From: Phycisphaerales bacterium | Lineage (GTDB): Bacteria > Planctomycetota > Phycisphaerae > SM23-33 | Assembly (NCBI GenBank): GCA_018644725.1 | Contig: JABGPZ010000048.1 | Span: 1 to 64,000 of the forward strand | Direction of reading: 5' to 3' | DNA: 64,000 nucleotides | Shown here: positions 34,582 to 42,691 of the stretch, in pieces | Position numbering within the stretch: position 1 is the first letter of the stretch | How the letters are laid out: each line of letters opens with the position of its first letter | Position numbers and translations under genes: made by a program | The notes under the pieces: model-generated | What the model was told of the DNA's origin: nothing | What the model saw: only the letters and a program-made list of their open reading frames with translations | The model's database searches: none

Positions 34582-34638
34582 GATTCAGATTCCTTTGTCT
34601 ATGGGGAAAGTGTGTTGTGTGTTATATGCTGTCGAGAG

Positions 34639-35733
34639 TTATACGGTTCCCATCGCGCGGGGATAGCTCCCGAGGATGAGCAGTTCTTTGCAGAAGGTTT
34701 GGAGTTCTTCAATCGCGCCGCGAAGGTTGTCGTTGTCGCGGTGCCCTTCGCAGTCCGCGAAGAAGAAGTATTCCCAATTCGCGCGCCGGGACGGGCGCGA
34801 ACCGATGTTCGTGAGGTTCACTTCCCACCGCGCGAAGATATTCAGCGTTTCCGCCAACGCGCCGACCTGATGGTTCGTGGAGAACAGAACCGAGGTTTTG
34901 TCCTTGCCCGTGCGATTGGCGGGATCTTTGGCGATCACGATGAAGCGCGTCTGGTTGTTGACGTTGTCTTCGATGTTGGGGAAGACGATTTTGAGGTTGT
35001 AGAGTTCCGCCGCCATTTCCGAACCGATCGCAGCGAGGTTGGACTCGTTGGAGGCCATCTCGGCCGCGCGGGCACTCGATGCAACGGGGACCAGCTCTGC
35101 ACCGGACAGGCCCGTCGACAGCCAGTTGCGACACTGGGCGAAGACTTCGGGCTTGGACGCGACGAAGCGAATGTCTTCCGGCGGGCAGTTCGCCAGCAGG
35201 TTGTGGTGAATCTCGACGAGGACCTCGGCGATGATGTGCACCGGCCGGCCAATGAAGCTGTCGAGCGTGTCGATCACGCCGCCGCCGAGGGAATTTTCGA
35301 TCGGGACAATGCCCAAATCGCAGTGCCCAGCGAGGACTTCGTCGAATACGCCGCGGATGTCTGGCAGGGGCATGTGCTCGACCGACGCGCCAAATTTCCG
35401 CATCGATGCGATGTGGCTGAAGCTGCCCTCGGGGCCGAGGAAGCCTACGCGCTGGGGCCGTTCGAGCGCGAACGAGCCGCTCATCAATTCGCGGTAGATC
35501 GCCTGAAGCGTTTTTGCCGGCAGGGGGCCCTTGTTCAGACTATTAATGCGGTTCAGCACCGCATGTTCACGGTCCGGCGCATAAATCGGCGTGCCGTCGT
35601 TTTGTTTGACCGCGCCCACGGAAACGACAACCTTCGCGCGTTCGTTGAGGGTCTGGACAATGTCCTGATCCAGCTCATCGATCTTCTTGCGCAATTCCGC
35701 AAGGCTCAGATTGTCATACTTCGTGTCGCCCAT
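34639..35733 (-). CDS. pheA: Bifunctional chorismate mutase/prephenate dehydratase
   Basis: A 364-aa P-protein. An AroQ-type chorismate mutase (LAELRKKIDELDQDIVQTLNER, 10-90) is followed by prephenate dehydratase (VGFLGPEGSFSHIAS, VPIENSLGGGV, TRFIVIA) and a C-terminal ACT domain with GSRPSR, the phenylalanine feedback site. Makes phenylpyruvate from chorismate. The ATG at 35733 is chosen by homology; the 34-residue extension upstream is not typical. First gene of the long leftward block. Confidence 0.95.
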   Translation of the reverse strand: MGDTKYDNLSLAELRKKIDELDQDIVQTLNERAKVVVSVGAVKQNDGTPIYAPDREHAVLNRINSLNKGPLPAKTLQAIYRELMSGSFALERPQRVGFLGPEGSFSHIASMRKFGASVEHMPLPDIRGVFDEVLAGHCDLGIVPIENSLGGGVIDTLDSFIGRPVHIIAEVLVEIHHNLLANCPPEDIRFVASKPEVFAQCRNWLSTGLSGAELVPVASSARAAEMASNESNLAAIGSEMAAELYNLKIVFPNIEDNVNNQTRFIVIAKDPANRTGKDKTSVLFSTNHQVGALAETLNIFARWEVNLTNIGSRPSRRANWEYFFFADCEGHRDNDNLRGAIEELQTFCKELLILGSYPRAMGTV

Positions 35734-36000
35734 GAGGGTCCTTTCGCCCCGATGCCACATCCCACGGATACGCCAAGCGCACCGCGTTAAGCAGCAAAGC
35801 AGGAAATCTTTGTCTATTATGCCATTTCTGCGCATAAATTGGCCGCAGAAACCAGTGGGAGACTGTACCGCGAAACCCCCGATTCGTCAACCCTTTTTTT
35901 GTTTTTCATAGAGCCGTGCGGGGAATTGTTGGGCGGGAGGAATCAAGCTTTGTATAGAACCTCAGGTTTCCCTACAGATGGAATGAACACGATGAGATTG

Positions 36001-36114
36001 TTTCTGTTTGCTTGTGTGAATTGAGGCCCAAAGGCCGTTCGTCCGGAGGTCGATTTTGCATACTACATAATAGAACGCAAACCCGAGAAATGGAGGCGGC
36101 CGTCCTTTGGCCTC
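36001..36114 (+). ncRNA. Candidate structured RNA locus
   Basis: Nested inverted repeats can fold one long hairpin: TTTCT-GTTTGC (36001-36011) pairs with GCAAAC-CCG-AGAAA (36077-36090), and GAGGCCCAAAGG (36023-36034) is nearly complementary to CCTTTGGCCTC (36104-36114). A pyrimidine/T-rich stretch follows. These pairings are partly alternative. No known family recognised; transcription strand not certain. Confidence 0.3.
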
Positions 36115-36282
36115 TTTCCCTTTTCATTTTCAGGCATCTGTCCCCTTTTTCCCTCCTGCGAGAACCGCGAGACCCGAAATCTCCAGCCCATTCTTTTCAC
36201 AGACCAAAACCGCAAGCCGTTTCGATCTTCTCCTCCCAGCCCGCCAATTCTGAGAGAGAATAAAAAAGAGAGGGAAAACCTA

Positions 36283-36310
36283 TTGCAATTGTGAGGAAAT
36301 GTGCTATACT
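36283..36310 (+). promoter_or_regulatory. Promoter and leader hairpin of small basic protein
   Basis: TTGCAA (36283-36288), 16-bp spacer, TATACT (36305-36310). The ~70-nt leader holds a hairpin GACTCC-GGGA-GGAGTC at 36323-36338, then GGAGAG before ATG 36387. Confidence 0.65.
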
Positions 36311-36386
36311 TCTCGCCCTTATGACTCCGGGAGGAGTCTCGACTGATTGATAGACACCAGATAATTCTGCTTTTGGAGAGATAAAC

Positions 36387-36608
36387 ATGACCATTGATGC
36401 AAGCCTGAAAGTCAAGAGTGGCCTCACCGGCCGTCGCAGCGTTCTCACCCGCGCCGAGCGCATCGAAAAGATGATCGATGCTGGCACGTTCAACCCCGAA
36501 GCCGACGACGCGAGCGCCTTTGGTCTGCCGAAGATGCGCACCATCCGCCCCAAGGCTGGCGGCAAGAAGAAAAAGGCCGAGAAGACCGACGAAGCCACCG
36601 AAGAGTAA
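36387..36608 (+). CDS. PVC-type small basic protein
   Basis: A 73-aa protein beginning MTIDASLKVKSGLTGRRSVLT, then RAERIEKM and FGLPKMRTIRP, and ending in a Lys-rich/acidic tail. The SLK...RSVLTRxERIExM...GLPK pattern matches the small basic protein family (TIGR04137 as I recall it) found in Planctomycetes, Verrucomicrobia, Chlamydiae and Lentisphaerae, regarded as a signature of the superphylum and perhaps RNA or ribosome associated. It has its own promoter, leader hairpin and terminator, consistent with high expression. Confidence 0.85.
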   Translation: MTIDASLKVKSGLTGRRSVLTRAERIEKMIDAGTFNPEADDASAFGLPKMRTIRPKAGGKKKKAEKTDEATEE

Positions 36609-36659
36609 ATCTTCTGTCGCTCCGAGCTTGCAGCCCAGAGCAGACTGTGATACAACATT

Positions 36660-36695
36660 GGCCGCGACAGGAACTCCCTGTCGTGGTCATTTTTT
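36660..36695 (+). terminator. Intrinsic terminator after small basic protein
   Basis: Hairpin GGCCGCGACAGG/CCTGTCGTGGTC with two wobble pairs and loop AACTC, followed by ATTTTTT. It lies just 28 bp before the aminotransferase ATG, so partial read-through or attenuation is possible. Confidence 0.8.
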
Positions 36696-36723
36696 ATGCC
36701 GCCCCCATTCATAGGAATCAGAC

Positions 36724-37833
36724 ATGGACACCTATCAAATCGCATCCCGCATGGACAAGCTCGACGCCTCGGGCATTCGCAAGGTGTTCGACCTCGCGGC
36801 CAAGATGAAAGACCCGATCAACCTTTCGATCGGCCAGCCGGACTTTGACGTTCCCGAGAATCTCAAGCAGGTCGCCATGGACGCCATTGCGGCCGGGCAA
36901 AATCGATACACCCAGACCCAAGGTACCGCCGACCTTCGCGCAGCCATCGTCAAGCGCTGCGAAACCGAATTCGGCTGGACCGACGCACCCGACCGGCCGA
37001 TGCTGGTGACCTCGGGCGTGTCCGGCGGGTTGCTGCTGGCGGTGCTGGCGACGGTCAACCCCGGCGACGAAGTTGTCATCGCCGATCCCTACTTCGTGAT
37101 GTACACCCATCTGATCCACCTCGCCGGCGGCGTGCCCGTACTCGTGGACACCTATCCCGATTTCCAGCTGACGGCCGAGCGCATCGCGCCGCACATCACC
37201 GACCGCACCCGCATGGTGATCCTCAACACGCCCTCGAACCCGACCGGCACGGTGATGCCCGCGAGCGAGCTACAGGCCATCGCCGATCTCTGCCGCCAGC
37301 ACAAACTGCTGGTCCTCAGCGACGAAATCTATAACGACTTCTGCTACGACGGCGAGTTCGCCAGCTTCGCGAACTACTATGAAGACACGCTGCTGCTGCG
37401 CGGGTTCAGCAAATCCCACGCGATGACCGGCTGGCGTGTAGGCTGGGCGACTGGCCCGGCGGCGATCCTCGAAAAAATGACCATGCTCCAGCAATACACC
37501 TTCGTCTGCGCGCCCTCGATGGCCCAGGCGGCCGCAGCCGTCGCGATGGAAACCCCCATCGACGACCACGTCGCCAGCTTCGCGCGGCGGCGAGACATGG
37601 TGTTCGATGCCCTCGGCGACTGGGGCCTGGCCAAGCCCGGCGGCGCGTTCTATGCGTTCGTGCCCGCTCCCGGCGGCAATGCGACCGAATTCGTCACCCG
37701 CGCAATCGACAACAACGTGCTGGTGATCCCCGGTAGCGTATTCAGCGCGAAAGATACCCACTTCCGCATCAGCTTCGCCACGGCCGAGGACAAACTCGCC
37801 CAAGGCCTCGACATCCTCAAGTCACTGGCATAG
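36724..37833 (+). CDS. Class I/II PLP aminotransferase
   Basis: A 369-aa fold-type I aminotransferase of the aspartate aminotransferase group. Substrate motif NLSIGQPDFDVP, LNTPSNPTGTV, and PLP lysine in GFSKSHAMTGWRVGW. It likely transaminates aspartate or an aromatic amino acid with 2-oxoglutarate. Given pheA on the other side of the gap, a role in phenylalanine/tyrosine synthesis is attractive but not shown. Confidence 0.92.
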   Translation: MDTYQIASRMDKLDASGIRKVFDLAAKMKDPINLSIGQPDFDVPENLKQVAMDAIAAGQNRYTQTQGTADLRAAIVKRCETEFGWTDAPDRPMLVTSGVSGGLLLAVLATVNPGDEVVIADPYFVMYTHLIHLAGGVPVLVDTYPDFQLTAERIAPHITDRTRMVILNTPSNPTGTVMPASELQAIADLCRQHKLLVLSDEIYNDFCYDGEFASFANYYEDTLLLRGFSKSHAMTGWRVGWATGPAAILEKMTMLQQYTFVCAPSMAQAAAAVAMETPIDDHVASFARRRDMVFDALGDWGLAKPGGAFYAFVPAPGGNATEFVTRAIDNNVLVIPGSVFSAKDTHFRISFATAEDKLAQGLDILKSLA

Positions 37834-37906
37834 CCGAAGGCGCGAAAAGCAACCACAACGTAACCACGATGATACAATCGCAGGCAATCGACAAAAGGGA
37901 ACCGCG

Positions 37907-39955
37907 ATGACTCCACAATGCACACCCGCGCAAAAAGCGCCCGACGCCGCACATCCGCTTGACCTGCTGAATTGGAAACAGGTCGCGGGACTTTGTTTCG
38001 CCGCGATGGCGATGCTCTATGCCGCGTTCGAGCCCGTCGCATGCTGGCCCTTGGCGTGGATCGCACCGGGTGTGTGGGCATGCGGCGTGATCTTCGCGCG
38101 TAGCACCAAAGCCGCACTGTTACTGGGCGGACTGAGTTGGGTGGCGTTTTGGCTGGTGAGTGTGTGGTGGCTGATCTTGCCGACGGGCGTGGGGTATGGC
38201 TTTGCGGCGTTCCACCAATCGCTTGGCCCACTGGCACTGGCGTGGGCACTTCGACGCGTCGCCCGAGGCCCGGTACCCATGACCCTCGCGCTGCCAATCC
38301 TCTGGTGCGCGATGGAACTGTTCCGCGGCGCGGGCCCGCTTTCGTTTGAATGGTTCTTCCTCGCCCACAGCCAATGGCAGCAACTCTGGCTGATCCAGAT
38401 CGTCGAATTCACCGGCCCACTCGGCCTGAGCTTTGTCGTCGCCGCCGCCAGCGGATTGCTCGTCGACTGGGTGCGCACAAAAGTTCTCGCCGCGCCGAAA
38501 CGACCCGCCGTCATTTCCACCGCCGTCACGGCCCTGGCGATTGTCGTTCTGCTCTGCTTTGGCCGGGGCGCAGCAAACTACTCCCCCGTAGAAGGAGGCC
38601 TGGTGGGCATCGGCGTCGTACAGGACGTCTTCCCGCTATCGCTCTCGCAGCCGTCCGCAACGCCCGACCAATATCTCGACCGTCATATTGTCCTGACGCT
38701 CGACCTGCTCCCCGACCGCCCCGACGTGGTGGTCTGGCCGGAGACCATGATCCCGCCCGGACTCAACCGCGAAGCGGCAACCTTCGACCCTGCGCGCGCA
38801 TCCGACGCCGAGGTGCGCTGCTTTGCGAGAAAAATCATTCGCGACCTCAAATGGCCCATCGAAAAAACCCGCGAGGTGATGACCCGCGTCGTGGGGCCCC
38901 AGCCCATGGCCGCCTATCGGTGCGCGGCAACCGAGGTGTTCCTCTTCCGCCACCTCAAGCCCGAACAAATCAACGCACTCTCCCCCCGGGCTGCCTCCAC
39001 GTTGTGGAGCTTCCTTCAGAGGCCGATTTGGAGCACAGAGACCTCCGCCATCAAAGCCGAGCTGCGATCCCTCTCCACAATCAAAACCGCCGCCGCCCAC
39101 TACGCGATGGAAACCAACTTCAGCCTCGTCTTCGAAACCATCAAAGGCCGCGCCGCGCTCATGCAGGTTCTCGCCGTTGCGATGGACTGCCCGGTTCTCG
39201 CAGGCGGCAGCACATGGCACCGCAACCCCACGCCCCTCGACCAAGACGATCTGTGGATTTATCGCAATGGCGTGATCGAATTTACCCCAGACGGCGACTG
39301 GGGCTGGCACTATGCCAAGCGGGCGCTCGTACCGTTCAGCGAAAGCGTACCCGGAAAATATTCCTTCACGTCGCTGTGGCGGCTGATGCGAAAGGCCGTC
39401 CCACCCTCGATGGTCCAGATCGAGCCCGGCCCCAGCGATACGCCCTATCTCCTCCGAAAGCCCGACGACATTCCCGCCGTCGCTGAATTGCACACGCCAG
39501 TCTGCTTCGAGGGCACCTTCGCACGGCGCTGTCGGGAGCTGCTTTTGGCGGGAAAACCGGGCCAGGGAAAAATTCTAATTAATCTTTCCAATGATGGATG
39601 GTTCGTGTATACTGCCTCGCCCGAGTCTCAAAAGCAAACGCCCGAGCACATGCTGCATTTCACGCAGGCTGTTTTTCGGGCGGTGGAAACGCGCACGCCA
39701 GTGGTACGCGCGGTCAATACCGGCATCAGCGGCTGGGTCGACCCCGGCGGCAACGTGCGAAAAATGATGAAGAATCCGGCCGCCGCTGGCCGAAAGAATA
39801 CGATAGCCCCTTTCCGTGCGGTCTTTCACGTCGCGCCAGGGGGAACAACAACGCTGTACCTGCGATGGGGCGAATGGTTCGCCTTGGCAGTGACGGGTGG
39901 ATGCCTACTGCTGGCACTGATCCCAGTCCTTCTCTCTCGAAACAGTCGGAACTGA
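37907..39955 (+). CDS. lnt: Apolipoprotein N-acyltransferase with large insertion
   Basis: A 682-aa Lnt (usual length about 510). About six N-terminal membrane helices precede a nitrilase domain with the catalytic triad: Glu in VVWPETM (about 278), Lys in YAKRALVPF (about 468) and Cys in VCFEG (about 532). The Glu-Lys gap is about 190 residues against about 70 in E. coli, because of a helical, Arg-rich insertion. It adds the third acyl chain to lipoproteins, several of which are encoded nearby. C-terminal membrane helix present. Confidence 0.92.
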   Translation: MTPQCTPAQKAPDAAHPLDLLNWKQVAGLCFAAMAMLYAAFEPVACWPLAWIAPGVWACGVIFARSTKAALLLGGLSWVAFWLVSVWWLILPTGVGYGFAAFHQSLGPLALAWALRRVARGPVPMTLALPILWCAMELFRGAGPLSFEWFFLAHSQWQQLWLIQIVEFTGPLGLSFVVAAASGLLVDWVRTKVLAAPKRPAVISTAVTALAIVVLLCFGRGAANYSPVEGGLVGIGVVQDVFPLSLSQPSATPDQYLDRHIVLTLDLLPDRPDVVVWPETMIPPGLNREAATFDPARASDAEVRCFARKIIRDLKWPIEKTREVMTRVVGPQPMAAYRCAATEVFLFRHLKPEQINALSPRAASTLWSFLQRPIWSTETSAIKAELRSLSTIKTAAAHYAMETNFSLVFETIKGRAALMQVLAVAMDCPVLAGGSTWHRNPTPLDQDDLWIYRNGVIEFTPDGDWGWHYAKRALVPFSESVPGKYSFTSLWRLMRKAVPPSMVQIEPGPSDTPYLLRKPDDIPAVAELHTPVCFEGTFARRCRELLLAGKPGQGKILINLSNDGWFVYTASPESQKQTPEHMLHFTQAVFRAVETRTPVVRAVNTGISGWVDPGGNVRKMMKNPAAAGRKNTIAPFRAVFHVAPGGTTTLYLRWGEWFALAVTGGCLLLALIPVLLSRNSRN

Positions 39956-39959
39956 TTAT

Positions 39960-41222
39960 ATGAAGATACAACACTCCCTATGCCTGTTGCTCGCCCTCGT
40001 CGCCTCTACGGTGATTCTGGGCTGCGATCTGGCCAAGATCAACACCCCTTCACTCGGCTTTGGCCAGGAAGAGGAAAAGCCCGATCCCGACGCCTGCACC
40101 GTCAATCTGGACAAGGCCTATGTCGACGCGCGCGCAGCCCTTCTCGCGGCCGCCAGCGACCGAAACCCCTACGTCCGCTCTTACGCCATCGAAGCGATTT
40201 CCAACGTCTTCGGCAAAACCTATTCCAGCGCACTCATCCAAGGTCTCAACGACCAGGCCACCCTCGTGCGCTTTGCCTCGGCCATGGCCTGCGGCAAAAA
40301 CAAAATCACCTCCGCCAAGGCTCGATTGATCCAACTCGTCGAAGACCCCGCCACCGACGTGCGCGTGGTCTGCGCGTGCATTTACGCCCTGAGCCAGATG
40401 GACCACACCCGATTTGCACCGATGCTGGGCTTTTTGGTCTCGGGTGAGTCGGACGAAGACTTCCCCCAAGGCCGCGCCGAAGCCGCCCGCGCCATGGGCC
40501 TGATGAAACACCCCACCGCGCGCAAACTTCTCCACGGCCTGCTCGCCAGCGAAGAACACCCCGCCGCACGCCTGAGCATGACCGAAGCGCTTGCCCGCCT
40601 CGGCGACCGCCGCGCGAAACAGGTTCTCGAATCGTACGCGCATGCGCTCTACCTCGACATGCGCTTGGTGGCGATTCCCTCGATCGCTCGCCTGCGGACC
40701 CCCAATGCCACAACCATTGCCCGTCGCCTGACTTCCAAGACCAATCGGCCTCGCATTCGCATTGCCGCCGCGGGCGCACTGGGCCTGCTGGGCGACAAAA
40801 GCACCATTACCGAAGCCATGTACCAAGACTGTGCTCGGGCGCTGAACAGCCCCAAAGCACTGTTCCTCGAATTCTCTAACGATGGCGCTGCGCCCAAGCA
40901 TCACGATGTCTCCTCGTTGCAACAACTCGCCGCCCGCAGCCTGGGCTGGATCGGCCAAAAGCGTGCGCTGGACATCCTCGCGCCCAAGCTTCTGAATACC
41001 GACCCGGCCGTGACGGTGATGGCAGCGGAAGCGACCCTTACGATTCTCGGCCCGCGCAGCTTGCCGTTGCCCAGGCCCAAGACCCTCGCCGCCCCCGTGA
41101 CATGGTCCCCCCAGCCGACCCGGACCCTGCCCAAGGCGCGCCCGGTCGCGGACGTGACTCCTAAAACGGACACCCCGATCAAACTGCACACTGCAGGCGC
41201 TGGCGACACCGACTGGAAATAG
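39960..41222 (+). CDS. HEAT-repeat lipoprotein
   Basis: A 420-aa lipoprotein with lipobox VILGC (residue 22 Cys) and then at least five HEAT/PBS-lyase-like helical repeats (for example NPYVRSYAIEAISNVFG, PATDVRVVCACIYALSQM, PRIRIAAAGALGLLGDKS). The C-terminal ~50 residues are Pro/Thr/Lys-rich. Probably an envelope scaffold; specific partner unknown. Starts 4 nt after lnt, so it is co-transcribed with the enzyme that would mature it. Confidence 0.85.
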   Translation: MKIQHSLCLLLALVASTVILGCDLAKINTPSLGFGQEEEKPDPDACTVNLDKAYVDARAALLAAASDRNPYVRSYAIEAISNVFGKTYSSALIQGLNDQATLVRFASAMACGKNKITSAKARLIQLVEDPATDVRVVCACIYALSQMDHTRFAPMLGFLVSGESDEDFPQGRAEAARAMGLMKHPTARKLLHGLLASEEHPAARLSMTEALARLGDRRAKQVLESYAHALYLDMRLVAIPSIARLRTPNATTIARRLTSKTNRPRIRIAAAGALGLLGDKSTITEAMYQDCARALNSPKALFLEFSNDGAAPKHHDVSSLQQLAARSLGWIGQKRALDILAPKLLNTDPAVTVMAAEATLTILGPRSLPLPRPKTLAAPVTWSPQPTRTLPKARPVADVTPKTDTPIKLHTAGAGDTDWK

Positions 41223-41270
41223 CATTTCCAAAACGCTAAAAAAGAAAACATCTTCTGGAATTTGCTTGAC

Positions 41271-41299
41271 TTGCAAGCGCTTTCCGAAGAAAGTATATT
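41271..41299 (+). promoter_or_regulatory. Promoter upstream of coiled-coil protein
   Basis: TTGCAA (41271-41276), 17-bp spacer, TATATT (41294-41299), 70 bp before the TTG start at 41370. Confidence 0.5.
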
Positions 41300-41369
41300 G
41301 ATAAAACTCCGGGGGAGGTATAACTTCTCGCCGGACAATCGGAACCCTCTAATCTGAAGGAGATGGGCG

Positions 41370-42221
41370 TTGAATATCCTTACAAAAATCTGCATCGTGG
41401 TGGTCGCACTGGCATCAATGGTCGCTGCTCCCGTGTTTATCAACATGGCGACGGTTCCGGAAAACTACCGGTCGCTCTTCGAAAAGCAGAAAGCTGAATA
41501 CGGCTTGCTGAAGACGCTCGCCCAAGGCCGCGCCGAAACGATCGGAGCCCTCCGAGCGGAAGCCAAGCAAAGCGTCGATACCGCGCGCAGTTCCCGGGCG
41601 AAAGACCTGAGTACGATCACGCGCCTCAACTCCAAGATTACGTCGGTAACGGCGGAGTATCAGGCGGAAAAGAAAGTGCTGGCCTCCATCGTTGCTGAAC
41701 AGACGAAGATGGCCGCTTCACTGGCTACGCAAGTGGACAACAACAAGGCCCTCGAAGCGCAGCTCCACGCCAGCCGGCAGACCCAGAGCAAGCAACAAGC
41801 TGCAATGATCGACCTGGCCGCCGCTCTGCGCGAATCCAAGGCCGCCTGCGCCCGTCTCGAAAAGGCCATCAAGGTCTATCGTGAAAACGCAGCCGACCTC
41901 GAGGCACAGATCATCGAACTCAACCGCAAACTACAAGAAGCCCTCAAGGGCGGCGGCACAGAAGATGCCAAGGCCGCTCCCAGGCCCGACAAACCCATCT
42001 CCGCGAGCGTCACGGCCGCCAAGGACGTGTTCCTCAGCATCAACGTGGGTTCGGCACACGGCGTCAAAAAAGGCATGGAACTGATCGTCTATCGCGGCAG
42101 CACCTATGTCGGAATGATGCGTGTAGAACAAGTCGGTGTCGGCAGCGCCGCTGGGACTCTGATCACCAAGGTCCTCGCACCTCAAGCGGGCGACAAGGTC
42201 GCCAGCGATCTCAACCAGTAA
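41370..42221 (+). CDS. Membrane-anchored coiled-coil protein
   Basis: A 283-aa protein: N-terminal membrane anchor (4-24), a coiled coil from about 30 to 195 (heptad-rich, Ala/Lys/Glu), and a C-terminal beta domain (DVFLSINVGSAHGVKKGMEL, then VGMMRVEQVG) resembling the FlgT-C-like domains attached to planctomycete envelope coiled coils. Starts with TTG preceded by AAGGAG at 41356-41361; no closer ATG exists. Function unknown. Followed 11 nt later by a small membrane protein. Confidence 0.8.
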   Translation: MNILTKICIVVVALASMVAAPVFINMATVPENYRSLFEKQKAEYGLLKTLAQGRAETIGALRAEAKQSVDTARSSRAKDLSTITRLNSKITSVTAEYQAEKKVLASIVAEQTKMAASLATQVDNNKALEAQLHASRQTQSKQQAAMIDLAAALRESKAACARLEKAIKVYRENAADLEAQIIELNRKLQEALKGGGTEDAKAAPRPDKPISASVTAAKDVFLSINVGSAHGVKKGMELIVYRGSTYVGMMRVEQVGVGSAAGTLITKVLAPQAGDKVASDLNQ

Positions 42222-42232
42222 GGAGCTGCGAT

Positions 42233-42538
42233 ATGACCGAACAACGTGAAATCCAAGTCAAGCCCCAGCCGACGGTCTACACCGTCCTGCTGATCGTTAC
42301 GATTCTCGCACTGGGCATCTCGACCTATTTTGCCGCGAACCGCCTGATGGGCCCGATGCCCGGCACCAGCCCCTCCAACCCCAATGCCAATGGGTACAAC
42401 ATGGAAATGGGCGACCTGACCAAGCCTTGGGAAGAACTCGAAAAGGCCGCCGGGCTCAACAAGTTCTCCAAGGACCAGTTCGCCGACCCCGAAGAAGTCG
42501 ACGGCGCCACGCCGGATAACCTCTCCAACGGCGCATAA
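42233..42538 (+). CDS. Small single-pass membrane protein
   Basis: A 101-aa protein with one membrane helix (17-37) after a short cytoplasmic N-terminus, and a 60-residue exported tail rich in Pro, Asn and acidic residues. No family recognised. In an operon with the coiled-coil protein, so they may act together in the envelope. Confidence 0.7.
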   Translation: MTEQREIQVKPQPTVYTVLLIVTILALGISTYFAANRLMGPMPGTSPSNPNANGYNMEMGDLTKPWEELEKAAGLNKFSKDQFADPEEVDGATPDNLSNGA

Positions 42539-42557
42539 CCGCCACAACAAACCCACC

Positions 42558-42587
42558 AGCGGTTCCTTTCGAGGAGCCGCTTTTTTT
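42558..42587 (+). terminator. Intrinsic terminator
   Basis: Hairpin AGCGGTTCC-TTTCGA-GGAGCCGCT followed by seven T, 20 bp after the stop of the 101-aa protein gene. Confidence 0.88.
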
Positions 42588-42635
42588 ATGCCTGGAAAAA
42601 AGAGGGACTGTCCCCGTTTCCCAGCCCCAAAGCCA

Positions 42636-42655
42636 CAAAAAAGCCCAGCAGGGCT
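42636..42655 (-). terminator. Intrinsic terminator after sulfatase
   Basis: Minus-strand AGCCC-TGCT-GGGCT followed by TTTTT, downstream of the sulfatase stop at 42692. Confidence 0.75.
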
Positions 42656-42691
42656 TGCGCTCTACCGGGCGGGGTCATCTGCACTGTGGGA

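Larger units (their letters stand above)
35734..36386. other. Intergenic region of 653 bp, no protein gene seen
   Basis: This divergent gap between pheA and the small basic protein gene has no credible coding frame; a 182-aa minus-strand frame across 36197-36745 runs antisense to the small basic protein and has no family signature. It holds nested inverted repeats (36001-36114) and the promoter at 36283-36310. AT-rich, with long pyrimidine runs. Confidence 0.6.

Noticed and set aside
35960-36130. 6S RNA in the pheA-small basic protein gap
   Set aside because: Length and closing stem are suggestive but the central bubble and conserved flanks could not be recognised; kept only as a generic RNA candidate.
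36197-36745. A 182-codon minus-strand frame across the small basic protein gene
   Set aside because: It covers a promoter, a terminator and a recognised gene on the other strand and has no family signature.
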